Below, one piece after another: positions 18,681 to 27,071 of a DNA stretch of 64,000 nucleotides. Numbering within the stretch: the first letter of the stretch is position 1; each line of letters starts with the position of its first letter. The notes under the pieces were generated by a model, which searched no databases, had not been told where the DNA came from, and saw only the letters and a list, made by a program, of their open reading frames with translations. The position numbers and the translations under genes were made by a program. Source of the DNA: Methylocystis bryophila (GTDB taxonomy: Bacteria; Pseudomonadota; Alphaproteobacteria; Rhizobiales; Beijerinckiaceae); NCBI RefSeq assembly GCF_027925445.1, contig NZ_AP027149.1, positions 2,678,501 through 2,742,500 on the forward strand, given 5' to 3'.

Positions 18681-18766
18681 GACGCTTCGAGCGGCTTGAG
18701 TGCAAGGCGTCTCGCCGGCGCCCGTGGGAAGTGGAGGCTTCTGTTGCCAGGCGCCTCCGAGCCCCG

Positions 18767-19052
18767 CCTGAAGGCGCTAACCTTCAGGACTTGATTCCCA
18801 GTGTAGGCGCCGCATTACGCGGCGACGGCCACCGGAGCATAGTTGTCGTTGGCAACTATAGGTTTGACCCGATAACGGCGGTATCATGCCGAGCGAAAAA
18901 ACCCCCTTTACGCCCTCGTCAATCCTATTTCGCCCCCACCCCAGCCCAGCCTTTGCGCTGGCCTCGGGTGGAGGCGCCGGGTACCGCCCCCGGGTCCGAT
19001 AGGTTTATTGCGAAGCTCGTTTATCGCCATAGACGCCGCAAGCGACGACAGA
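18767..19052 (-). ncRNA. ssrA: permuted two-piece tmRNA
   Basis: Read on the minus strand, the acceptor piece comes first: a T-arm with stem CCGGG / CCCGG around a 7-nt loop, ending CGCCTCCACC near 18960-18987. After a short intervening loop the coding piece starts at 18937 with GGGGGCG, which pairs with CGCCTCC (one G-U) as the acceptor stem. ATAGG in the coding piece can pair with CCTAT in the acceptor piece. The tag frame at 18853-18815 encodes ANDNYAPVAVAA and a TAA stop. A hairpin at 18767-18788 closes the gene. This is the alphaproteobacterial circularly permuted arrangement. The exact ends are approximate. Confidence 0.93.
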
Positions 19053-19056
19053 AGCC

Positions 19057-19084
19057 TATATAGGCTGTTGCGCGGAAATGTAAA
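19057..19084 (-). promoter_or_regulatory. ssrA promoter
   Basis: On the minus strand TTTACA (19084-19079) and TATATA (19062-19057) are spaced 16 bp, just before the acceptor piece of the tmRNA. This is close to consensus, as expected for a highly expressed RNA. Confidence 0.65.
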
Positions 19085-19111
19085 AGGTCCGCTTGGCGGG
19101 TGAGGTGGCTT

Positions 19112-20185
19112 TCAGAGCGCCCCTTCTTCCAATTCGGCGCCCACAGGGCTGTCCGGGTTCGCCGCGGCGAAGCCGTCGATGGAATTGATGGCGGCGGCGT
19201 CGGACAACAGGCGTGGAAGCTCCGTGGGGTGGATGAACTTCTCCCCAAAGCAGGGAAAACGCACGGGGTCGAAGATCCTCCGGAGCCACTCCACGACGAC
19301 CATATGGCGGGACGAATTGCGGAGATCGGGGTGGTAGGTGAGCCAGATTTCCAGACGATGCGAAAATCCGACGTCCACGGGGATGAGTTTTGCTCCAAGG
19401 GTCAGCGCGTAAGTCGGGAGGAAGCCGATCCCGGCATCCCTCTCGACGGCGTAGAGTACGGCGGCGCTGGAGTTCGTGGCTACCCCAACGATGCCTTCGA
19501 GGCTGTCGACGCCGAGCACCTTCTCGTAGACTCCAGGCTGCAGGAGAGGACCGGCTTGTTGGATGAGGCGATGCCTTCCGGCCTCCTCCATCGAGGAAGG
19601 CAGGCCGTAGAGCTCGCGGTAGCCGTGTGAGGCGAAGGGGTAGACATGCAAATATCCCAGGCGGACGCTGATGAGATCGGGCCGTTCGGGACGCACAAAC
19701 TGAACGGACATATCTGCTTCCAGCCGGCCGATGTCGGTGTGCTCCATCGTGGCTTGCAGATCAAAGGTGAGCTTGCGGTTTGCTTTCTGGAAGTCGAGCA
19801 AGCGCGGCAACACCCAATAGACGCCGAGACCCTCGGTGATGGCGACGCGCACGCGCCCACGTACCCCGGCGGAAGAAATCTTTGAGTGACGCTCGATGCT
19901 CGAGGCCGCACGCTGCATGGCCCGCGCATGCTGCGATACAGAGCGACCTTCGTCGGTCAGCGTCACCCCATCCGTTAACCGATTGAATAGTCTAAGGCCG
20001 ATGGCGGCTTCCAATCGGGTTATTCTTCTGACGATCGTCGCCGAATCGACTCTGAGGAGCTTCCCGGCCTTTCTGAAACTCCCGGATTCTGCACAAATTA
20101 GAAAAAACTTCAGATCGTCCCAGGCGAGCTGGCCCAAAGGAGACCCGGTTTCGCGGTGCTGCATTTTTGCGGCGCCTCTTTGCAT
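19112..20185 (-). CDS. LysR-family transcriptional regulator
   Basis: An N-terminal winged HTH (about residues 18-80: DLKFFLICAESGSFRKAGKLL, IVRRITRLEAAIGLRLFNR, GVTLTDEG) is followed by a LysR-type effector domain. Length 357 aa, somewhat long because of an acidic, Ala/Asp-rich C-terminal tail. The start could be 20185 or the Met at 20164. It is divergent from the acyltransferase-like cluster that begins at 20255, with only ~70 bp between, so it most likely controls that cluster. The ligand is unknown. Confidence 0.9.
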   Translation of the reverse strand: MQRGAAKMQHRETGSPLGQLAWDDLKFFLICAESGSFRKAGKLLRVDSATIVRRITRLEAAIGLRLFNRLTDGVTLTDEGRSVSQHARAMQRAASSIERHSKISSAGVRGRVRVAITEGLGVYWVLPRLLDFQKANRKLTFDLQATMEHTDIGRLEADMSVQFVRPERPDLISVRLGYLHVYPFASHGYRELYGLPSSMEEAGRHRLIQQAGPLLQPGVYEKVLGVDSLEGIVGVATNSSAAVLYAVERDAGIGFLPTYALTLGAKLIPVDVGFSHRLEIWLTYHPDLRNSSRHMVVVEWLRRIFDPVRFPCFGEKFIHPTELPRLLSDAAAINSIDGFAAANPDSPVGAELEEGAL

Positions 20186-20254
20186 AATTGTCTGCGCGGT
20201 TTTGCTCCCGCTTGGATTAATGTCCAGAAATAGGCCGATTCACTGGAGGGTGCA

Positions 20255-20839
20255 ATGAGTTCAAGCTTGGCTTGCGAATATGACGTCGGGCGAGCGCGTG
20301 CACCTGCGCAGCGCCGCCTCGACGAGCTTCCGGTCAGCCCCACGCTTGAAGTTCGGCCGGCGCTTGGCGAGGAGTTGCCGCAACTCTCCAATCTATTGAT
20401 GGAACTGGTGCCGGGGATCATTGCGCCCTTTTCATCATTCCGCAGCGTGCACTCACATTCGCAGAGTATCTATGTGGTAAAAAATGGATGCTCGCTCGTA
20501 GGGTGTTTTGCTTGTCTGCATCTAAACGCAGAAGGCGTCAGGAGATTGTTGGACGGTTCTTTGTCCATGGTCGAACCTCAGTCATCCTGTCTAGCGGAAA
20601 CCGGAACTCGCGTCGAAGCAATTTACGCCTGGGCTTGGGCGATCCGTCCTCCGACCAACGGGATAAGGGCAATGGGCAATTTGATGTCCTGGCTGCGCCG
20701 TCCCGAGTTCGAAATGGCGGAAATCTATGGCAGGCCCTTGACCGAGAAAGGATTGGGCTTTGGGCACAACCTTGGTTCGCGTCTGGTCGAGAGTGGGCTG
20801 AAAGGTTCTGGCCTCTGGGTGTCCACGCGCTTCTCATGA
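20255..20839 (+). CDS. GNAT-fold-like protein of unknown function
   Basis: A 194-aa soluble protein with a good ribosome-binding site (GGAGGG). I do not recognise a named family. The pattern IYVVKNGCSLVGCFACLHL, then VEAIYAWAWAIRPPTNGIRAMGN, then YGRPLTEKGLGFGHNLG resembles the strand order and the end of GNAT acyltransferases, but the acetyl-CoA loop (Q/RxxGxG/A) is not clear. It is the first gene of a three-gene plus-strand cluster with a GNAT and an isochorismatase-like gene, divergent from a LysR gene. Confidence 0.6.
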   Translation: MSSSLACEYDVGRARAPAQRRLDELPVSPTLEVRPALGEELPQLSNLLMELVPGIIAPFSSFRSVHSHSQSIYVVKNGCSLVGCFACLHLNAEGVRRLLDGSLSMVEPQSSCLAETGTRVEAIYAWAWAIRPPTNGIRAMGNLMSWLRRPEFEMAEIYGRPLTEKGLGFGHNLGSRLVESGLKGSGLWVSTRFS

Positions 20840-20867
20840 GGGCGCGGCGTAGCGTGAGGAGAGTGTA

Positions 20868-21533
20868 ATGTCATTGGTTGAGTCCCAGAATGAGCGTTAC
20901 TCGACGAGAGATGCGGGCCACACGCTTAGAAATTCCAGATACGACGTCCGCGTCGCGAGAACCATGGACGATCTGTTGATGGTCTATTCGATACGCTCTG
21001 CGGTCTACATAGCCGAGCAGGATTGCCCTTTCTCGGAGGAATTCGACGGCAACGATCATTGCGCGACGCATTTCATCGCTTTCGCGGCCGACGAGCCGGC
21101 GGGCTGCCTGCGCGCCCGATTCTTCGCCGACTTCGTCAAGCTGGAGCGTCTCGCGGTCCGCAAGCCCTTTCGCCGCTCCACCCTCGCCTTTGAGCTGGTT
21201 CGCTGCGGAATCAATCATGCGCGGCGCAAGGGTTTCCGACGCATTTACGGACATGCCCGCCAGGGACTTGAATCTTTCTGGGCGCGCTTCGGCGCCAAGG
21301 CGATTCCCGGACGAGAAGAATTTTTGTTTTCCGACCATCTATACACAGAGATGACCATCGATCTTGAGCCTGCGGACGACGAAATTACGCTTTCTGAAGA
21401 TCCGATGAAGATATTGCGACCCGAAGGAGACTGGGACAGAGAGGGCGTTTTAGAGTTCTCGAGAACGCGAGCAGCGCGTAGCGTATCCAGTAACAGCGTT
21501 AGAGCCACCCCTAAACCAAAGAATGCAGCATGA
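20868..21533 (+). CDS. GNAT-family N-acyltransferase
   Basis: 221 aa. The segment IRSAVYIAEQDCPFSEEFDGNDHCATHFIAF ends a GNAT-type N-terminus, and LERLAVRKPFRRSTLAFELVRCGI is the strand-4/CoA-binding region. The N-terminal half, with its R-x2-VY and E-x-D pattern, also recalls autoinducer-type acyltransferases. A basic, Ser-rich tail of ~40 residues follows. The ribosome-binding site GAGGAG lies before ATG 20868, and the stop overlaps the next start (ATGA). The substrate is unknown; a small-molecule acylation role is inference. Confidence 0.75.
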   Translation: MSLVESQNERYSTRDAGHTLRNSRYDVRVARTMDDLLMVYSIRSAVYIAEQDCPFSEEFDGNDHCATHFIAFAADEPAGCLRARFFADFVKLERLAVRKPFRRSTLAFELVRCGINHARRKGFRRIYGHARQGLESFWARFGAKAIPGREEFLFSDHLYTEMTIDLEPADDEITLSEDPMKILRPEGDWDREGVLEFSRTRAARSVSSNSVRATPKPKNAA

Positions 21534-22051
21534 GCATTAACTTTCGCGCCGTACGGGGATTGAGACAGCAACCTCTTCTGGTCTGCGTCTCAACTCCCGC
21601 CTTCGATTACAGCACTGTCGGGGGCTATCCTCTGAGGGCTGCCGCAAATGTTGGCAGGCTCATCAAGCTTTGGGAGACGAGGGAGGCGCCGTATACGGCG
21701 GTTCGCTCCGGCGGCGCGCGCGGCCAGAATGACCTGCGGCCCGGCGGCGCGCTTTTTGAAGCCGGCGAGCTCGTCTTCGACAGCGTTCGTTGCTCCCTGC
21801 TGCGCAACCATAAGTTCCGCAGCTTTCACGACGACATTGGCGCGCCTCCGATCATGATGATCGGCGGCGGCCTCGAGTCGACGATCGTCGCCACGGCGAT
21901 CGACGCTTATTGGTTCAACATACAGCTCACCGTCATCGGCGACGCCGTCTACCCTGCCCGGAACTTGACCGTGGGGGAGTGCGGGACTGTCTTGAAAATA
22001 TTGAGTAATTTCGTTGATGTGGTCAATTTGGAGTTTGTCGAGAACGATTGA
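21530..22051 (+). CDS. isochorismatase-like protein with degenerate active site
   Basis: A 173-aa protein with the cysteine-hydrolase fold. PLLVCVSTPAFDYS is strand 1, and GGGLESTIVATAIDAYWFNIQLTVIGDAV aligns with the usual G-x-T-D-x-C-V-x-A-T-A-x-D-A. The catalytic Cys position is Thr (ESTIVATAIDA), and the first-strand Asp of the Asp-Lys-Cys triad is also absent. The protein may therefore be a non-catalytic binder or carry an altered chemistry. It is coupled to the GNAT gene by a 4-bp overlap. Confidence 0.65.
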   Translation: MSINFRAVRGLRQQPLLVCVSTPAFDYSTVGGYPLRAAANVGRLIKLWETREAPYTAVRSGGARGQNDLRPGGALFEAGELVFDSVRCSLLRNHKFRSFHDDIGAPPIMMIGGGLESTIVATAIDAYWFNIQLTVIGDAVYPARNLTVGECGTVLKILSNFVDVVNLEFVEND

Positions 22052-22062
22052 TCTCTTATCCC

Positions 22063-22180
22063 CTAGCGCGTTTCCCGCTCGAACGGAATCGTTCGAGCGA
22101 TAAGGAATCGCGCCAAGTCAAAAAGTTGGAGCCTGTCATGATCGGAAAACCGCTTCGCACTTTTCCGTGACATGCTCTAA
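22063..22180. repeat. modular palindromic repeat, modules B+A (copy 3)
   Basis: This is the reverse complement of the copy at 6713: CTAGCGCGTTTCCCGCTCGAACGG... then ...GTGACATGCTCTAA. It lies between the convergent isochorismatase-like and TonB receptor genes. Confidence 0.9.
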
Positions 22181-22182
22181 GA

Positions 22183-22202
22183 CGCCGGCTTGCGAGCCGG
22201 CG
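22183..22202. terminator. perfect hairpin between convergent genes
   Basis: CGCCGGCTTGCGAGCCGGCG is a perfect 8-bp stem with a short loop, lying between the two convergent stops. No T-run follows; a bidirectional terminator is possible. Confidence 0.4.
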
Positions 22203-22260
22203 CTTCCGTTCGAGTAGCGCTTGAGGGGAAGACGCGCGAGAGGCGGGCGCCGTCAGACGG

Positions 22261-24780
22261 TCAGTATTCGACCTTGATCGAGCCGATGGCCTGGAAGCGG
22301 TCGCCGGGGTAAATGGCGAGCCGCGGGTTTCCTGCGCCGCTTTGATCGGCGGCCACGAAATATTGGGTGTCGGTCAAATTCTTCAAATTGAGCTGCGCGT
22401 TCCAGAGCAACCCCTCGTACTCCCAGCGATAGCCGATAAGCGCGTCGATGACCGCATAGGCCGGGAGCTGAAAGCTGTTGAGCCTGTCGCCCCAGCGTAT
22501 GTCCTCGTAGCGCAGGCCAAGTCCGAAGCTCGCGCCTTCCTTCGCGAGATAGCCGTTCCAATCGCACTTCGCCCAGATCGAGCCGGAGTTGCGCGGCACA
22601 TTCGGCCACCAATTTCCCCTCTCGCTCACCACGATGGCGTTGAGGTTCGGGTAGACGATGGGGATCAGGTCCGGGTTTCTATCCGCAAAATCGAGTATTT
22701 TGGCTTGCGTGTGAGCGTAGTTGCCGATGACGCTGACATTGTCGTTGACGCGTCCCGAGACGTCGAGCTCGATCCCGCGGCTGCGCACATCGCCCACAAT
22801 CGAGGTGCTCAGGCTGCCAGGGAGCGCCGCCGCGATGTTGTTCTTAGTCAGTTGATAGAAGGCGAGCGTCGCGTTCAGCCTCTTGTCGAGGAACTGACCT
22901 TTCAGTCCGGTCTCCCATTGTTGCGAGAATTGCGGTGGAAGCTGCCGCTTATTCGGGTCGAGGCCATTATTGACGCCGAACCCACGCGACCAATCGGCAA
23001 ATGGACTAAGCCAAGGCGTCATCTCGAACAGCACGCCGACCCTCGGGCTGAAGGCATGCTCCCCCGCTTTCGGCACGCTGACCTGATCGGGAAAGCGCGT
23101 GGCATCGCCGAATATGTCGCTATTCGAAAATCCGTGCACGGCGTAATCCCAACGGCCGCCACCAATGATATGGAGCCGTTCGAGCAGGGTCAGGTGATCC
23201 TGAACATAAAGGCCGGAGTCCCACTGTTTCCATCTTTCCGCTGAGGTAGGGCTTTTCGCGTACCAGTAATCGAGCGCCGCCGGACTGAACCGCCACGAAG
23301 GAATCCCATACCACGGAGCCCAGACGTTGATGGCGAGGGCGGGATCGGGAACGCCGAAGGCGCCATTCTCCAAAAGGTCGCCAGTCATCTTGCTGTAGGC
23401 GTAGCCAATGAGAACGTCGTGCTTAACTCCGTAAGTGTCGAACTTGCCATGCAGATCGGCATTGCCAACCCAAGAACGTTCTGAATAGTCTAGGCCGAAG
23501 ATATTCCGCTGGAGAACTCCAGTTCTGGGATCGAAGGCGCCTCTGTTGACACCACCAAAAATGGGAAGGATCGCCGTCTCGAAGGAGGGCATAGCCGGAA
23601 CGATTTCCGTGTCGCTTGTCTTATAGTTTCGCGCCAAAAAACGTCCATCGAAGGTCCACTGGCTATTCGCGTCCTCATATAGTTTTTGCTTCGCGTTGAG
23701 CCCGTTATAGAGGTTCAACAGATTGTCGTAGGGTTCGTTGGGGTCTTGAAAGGAACGGCCGATCGGAACGGGAATGGGACGATCGCCCCAGGCGATGAGG
23801 CCGGTGTCCGGTTTGAAGCGCTGTTTCGACCCCTCGATATCGTAAGTGATCTCCGTCCGATCGCTGGGCCGCCAGGTGAAAGCGCTTGCCAGGTTCCACC
23901 GGTCGGCGGACACGAAGTCGCGCACGGTCGAGTCATTGGTTTGGAAGGCTCCCGTAAATCGATAAAGCAGCGTCTTTTCCTTGTCGATCGGGCCCGTTGC
24001 ATCCACGATCGTGCGGTAATATTCCGAGGAGCCGAACTGCTGCTCCACCGAGTAATGGGGCGTATCCAGCGGTTTCTTCGTGACCATGGCGACGATCCCG
24101 CCCGGCTCGCCGGCTCCGTAGAGCATCGCGGCCGGCCCCTTGAGCACCTCGACGCTCTGAAGGTTGGCTGTGTCGAAGGCGTTCGGCACCCAGAGGTTCG
24201 CAGGACCAATCTGCAACTCATTGCGGTAAACCGTCGTGGTGTTGAAACCGCGGATCGTGAAGGAGCCGTATCCGCCCAAATTCGGCACGAACCAGACGCC
24301 GCTGACGTTCTCGACCACTTCGGCGAGATCGCTCTCCTTACGGTCGTCGATCACGGCGCGCGGGACGACGACGATTGACGCCGGCGTCTCGGCGATAGGC
24401 GTTTCGGTCTTGGTCGCCGCGGTCGCGTCCGGGACGCTGTAGCTGGGGTTGTCGAACGCGCTCGCGGCTTCTCTCGCAACGACGGTTGCAGGCTCTGGCG
24501 GCGGCATTGGGGAGGCGGGCTGAGTCGGCGCCGCTGGCGGCCTCGAGACGGCGGGCGCTCTTTGGGCGCTTCGAACGGCTGTCGGGGCGCCATGGGCGAC
24601 AGCGGTCGGCGCGCGCGGCGATATGGTCGGCGCCCGCGGCGGCGAGGGCGCGCTCGCGCGTCTCTGCGAGCGGAGGCCGACATATATGGTCGGCAATTCC
24701 TGCTGCGCGGACGCGTCCGACAGCAGAAACGCCGTGAGCCCGGCGGCGCAAGCGCTACGCATCAGTGTCGAGCGGAACAT
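22261..24780 (-). CDS. TonB-dependent siderophore-type receptor
   Basis: Outer-membrane receptor of about 839 aa. The start at 24780 (MFRSTLMRSACAAGLTAFLL) gives a good signal peptide; the frame is open 26 codons further upstream. After a Pro/Ala-rich spacer comes the plug (ETPASIVVVPRAVIDDRKES, GSFTIRGFNT, VEVLKGPAAMLYGAGEPGGIV), then a 22-strand barrel ending in an aromatic-type terminus (FQAIGSIKVEY). The plug wording is that of FhuA/FpvA-like ferric-siderophore receptors. No exbBD or biosynthetic genes are adjacent; the TonB system at 55-57 kb could serve it. Confidence 0.92.
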   Translation of the reverse strand: MFRSTLMRSACAAGLTAFLLSDASAQQELPTIYVGLRSQRRASAPSPPRAPTISPRAPTAVAHGAPTAVRSAQRAPAVSRPPAAPTQPASPMPPPEPATVVAREAASAFDNPSYSVPDATAATKTETPIAETPASIVVVPRAVIDDRKESDLAEVVENVSGVWFVPNLGGYGSFTIRGFNTTTVYRNELQIGPANLWVPNAFDTANLQSVEVLKGPAAMLYGAGEPGGIVAMVTKKPLDTPHYSVEQQFGSSEYYRTIVDATGPIDKEKTLLYRFTGAFQTNDSTVRDFVSADRWNLASAFTWRPSDRTEITYDIEGSKQRFKPDTGLIAWGDRPIPVPIGRSFQDPNEPYDNLLNLYNGLNAKQKLYEDANSQWTFDGRFLARNYKTSDTEIVPAMPSFETAILPIFGGVNRGAFDPRTGVLQRNIFGLDYSERSWVGNADLHGKFDTYGVKHDVLIGYAYSKMTGDLLENGAFGVPDPALAINVWAPWYGIPSWRFSPAALDYWYAKSPTSAERWKQWDSGLYVQDHLTLLERLHIIGGGRWDYAVHGFSNSDIFGDATRFPDQVSVPKAGEHAFSPRVGVLFEMTPWLSPFADWSRGFGVNNGLDPNKRQLPPQFSQQWETGLKGQFLDKRLNATLAFYQLTKNNIAAALPGSLSTSIVGDVRSRGIELDVSGRVNDNVSVIGNYAHTQAKILDFADRNPDLIPIVYPNLNAIVVSERGNWWPNVPRNSGSIWAKCDWNGYLAKEGASFGLGLRYEDIRWGDRLNSFQLPAYAVIDALIGYRWEYEGLLWNAQLNLKNLTDTQYFVAADQSGAGNPRLAIYPGDRFQAIGSIKVEY

Positions 24781-24893
24781 ATGGGGCCCGTCGTCAAATG
24801 CGCCGGGATTTGACGTAAACACCCGACTGGCGACGACTTTCCGCCAGCTTGCCGACATTTACAAGGCGGCTCCCGCCGGCGCCAGCGGCGAGC

Positions 24894-25499
24894 TCATCGC
24901 GCCTCGGCCTGGCCCGCGCTCCCGAAGCCCGCGGCCTGCATCGCCAAATGGATCCTGTTTTGGAAGCCCGCATCGTCGCCGTGAATCAGGAGCGCGGCGT
25001 TGGCGGCGACGGCGTCGAGCGCTGTCTCGACCCATGGCCCCTCGGCTTTGGCGAAATCGGAGAGAACGAAGCCGTGTACGAGCGCCTTGTCGCCCGGATG
25101 GCCGATGCCGAGCCGCACGCGCCGATAGCCCGCGCCCAAATGGGCCGTGATAGAGCGCAGACCATTATGGCCCGCGTCGCCCCCGCCGACTTTCACCCGC
25201 AGCTTGCCGGGCGCGAGATCGAGCTCGTCGTGAAAAACGGCGATGTCGGCAAGCGCGATCTTGTGGAAGCGGGCCGCTTCGCCGACCGCGCGGCCGGATT
25301 CGTTCATGTAGGTCTGAGGACAGAGCAGCATCACGCGCTCTCCCCCAATCACGCCCTCCGTGACGAGCCCGTGGAATTTCGCGCGCGGGGACGGGAAGCC
25401 ATGCCGCCGCGCGATCGCTTCGATCGCCATGAAACCGATGTTGTGGCGGTTCCCTGCATAGGCGCGTCCGGGGTTGCCGAGGCCGGTCCAAAGCTGCAT
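24894..25499 (-). CDS. pth: peptidyl-tRNA hydrolase
   Basis: A 201-aa cytosolic esterase that recycles peptidyl-tRNA. It has the N-terminal WTGLGNPGRAYAGNRHNIGF (Asn and catalytic His), the CPQTYMNESG motif and GGGDAGHNGLRSI near residue 110. The ATG at 25499 fits the family length. The usual partner rplY is not upstream; instead a repeat fragment and a TPR gene follow. Confidence 0.95.
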   Translation of the reverse strand: MQLWTGLGNPGRAYAGNRHNIGFMAIEAIARRHGFPSPRAKFHGLVTEGVIGGERVMLLCPQTYMNESGRAVGEAARFHKIALADIAVFHDELDLAPGKLRVKVGGGDAGHNGLRSITAHLGAGYRRVRLGIGHPGDKALVHGFVLSDFAKAEGPWVETALDAVAANAALLIHGDDAGFQNRIHLAMQAAGFGSAGQAEAR

Positions 25500-25533
25500 C
25501 TATTCTCGCGGGGTTGGGGCGTTCCCGCTCTCC

Positions 25534-25569
25534 CTAGAACATGTCACGGAAAAGTGCGAAGCGGTTTTG
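25534..25569. repeat. partial palindromic repeat, module A half (copy 4)
   Basis: CTAGAACATGTCACGGAAAAGTGCGAAGCGGTTTTGG matches the left part of module A only; the right half is missing. It lies just upstream of pth. Confidence 0.75.
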
Positions 25570-25605
25570 GCCGGGCAGAACGGCGCGAGCTTGCCGATCC
25601 CGCCG

Positions 25606-26991
25606 TTACTTCTTGCCGTTGCGCTCCTCAATCATCGCCTGCGTCTTGGCGCGGTTCTCCTCCGCCGTCCTGCGCAGCTGCGGCGCCTTGTCCTCGGTCC
25701 AGACGCTGAGCGCGTCGTCGAAGGCGGCGACTGCGTCTGAGAGCGCTTGGGTTCCCGCCTCGCGCTTGCCCAAAGCTTTGAGCGCGACGCCGAGATTGTT
25801 GCGTGTCGAGGCCCAGAGCTGCGGATTGCGCGCGCGCGGGGAGGCTTCGAGCGCTTGGGCGTAGGCCGCGATGGCCTCCTTAAGGTCCTCGATCCGATCG
25901 AACTTCTCGCCGCGCGCCTCCAAAACATGGGCGAGGCTCGACTGGGCGACGGCCCATTGAAACGGCGCGCGGTCGCGCGGCAGCGCTTCGAGCGTCTCGC
26001 GCCACACGCCAATGGCCGTGTCGAGCGGCGCGCTCTCCGGCGCGCGCTGCCCCGCGAGCTCGAGGGCGAGCGCCAGGTTCTGGATCGTCGAGAACCACTG
26101 CAGAGGCGTGTGCTTGCGCGAGAACACCCGGAGCGCCTCGCGAAAATGAGTCTGGGCCTCGGCAAGGCGCTCGGTCGAATTCTCCTCTTCGCCGAGCTTC
26201 AACAGGACGTGGCCGAGATTATCCTCGGATTGCGCCCAGGCGCCCGGGTTCTTGTCCGGCGAATAGCCTTTCAGCGCTTGCGCATAGGCTTCGGCGGCCT
26301 TGCGCAGCGCCTCCTTGGAGCCGTCGCGCTCGAAGATGCGGCCATAGAGGAGGCCGAGGCTCTCCTGGGAGGATGCCCATTCGGCGGGATCGCGCTCGAA
26401 TGCGCGCGCCGCGAGCGCCGCCTCCGTGGCCGCTACGGCCTCCTTGTAGCGGACCGTCCCGCCCTCACGGTCGCCGAGCCGCATCAGCGCCACACCGAGG
26501 TTGTGCTCGGCGCGCGCCCGATCGTCCGCATCGGTCTCTAAGGGCAGGGCGGCGATCGCATCCTTGTAGAGCGTCGCCGCCTCCTCGAGCTTTCCCGTGT
26601 CGCGCTCGTCTTGAACGAGATCCAGCAGGGCGTTGCCGAGCGCCGTCTGGGCCAGGGCGCGCGCGCGCGAGGCGCTCTCCAAGGGCAGCACGGTCAGCGC
26701 TTCGCGGAGCGTCCCCGCAGCCTCCTGCAGTCGCGCCGAGGAACGCTCCCGCTGTCCCAAGGCGATCAGCGCGTCGCCAATCTCGAACTGGAGCTTGCCC
26801 CATTCTGTGGGCGAAGCTTCGCGCGAGACACTTTGGAGTCGCGCGCGGAGCTGGGCGATCTTCGCGTCGAGCGGAGAGGGAGGGACCGGAGCCGCAGCGG
26901 GCGGGGCCGCGGGCGTCGGTTGCGCCTCCTGCGCCCGGGCGGGCAGGCCAAAGGCGATGAATGAGGAGAGCAGGGCGACGCGAAAAAGCAT
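25606..26991 (-). CDS. secreted tetratricopeptide-repeat protein
   Basis: A 461-aa protein with a signal peptide (MLFRVALLSSFIAFGLPARA) and a Pro/Ala-rich segment. At least seven degenerate TPR units of ~50 residues follow, built around W-x3-Q-x2-L-G or A-x2-N-L-G cores (for example AEHNLGVALMRLGDR, WAQSEDNLGHVLLKLGEEE, WASTRNNLGVALKALGKRE). It is probably a periplasmic scaffold. The client is unknown. It is single, between pth and rlmN. Confidence 0.85.
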   Translation of the reverse strand: MLFRVALLSSFIAFGLPARAQEAQPTPAAPPAAAPVPPSPLDAKIAQLRARLQSVSREASPTEWGKLQFEIGDALIALGQRERSSARLQEAAGTLREALTVLPLESASRARALAQTALGNALLDLVQDERDTGKLEEAATLYKDAIAALPLETDADDRARAEHNLGVALMRLGDREGGTVRYKEAVAATEAALAARAFERDPAEWASSQESLGLLYGRIFERDGSKEALRKAAEAYAQALKGYSPDKNPGAWAQSEDNLGHVLLKLGEEENSTERLAEAQTHFREALRVFSRKHTPLQWFSTIQNLALALELAGQRAPESAPLDTAIGVWRETLEALPRDRAPFQWAVAQSSLAHVLEARGEKFDRIEDLKEAIAAYAQALEASPRARNPQLWASTRNNLGVALKALGKREAGTQALSDAVAAFDDALSVWTEDKAPQLRRTAEENRAKTQAMIEERNGKK

Positions 26992-27071
26992 GGGGCCGAT
27001 TTCTTCCTATGCGATGGAGCGAGGCGCCGGGCGCATCCTTAACGAGGAAAGAGACTCTCAGGGCGCGCCGC

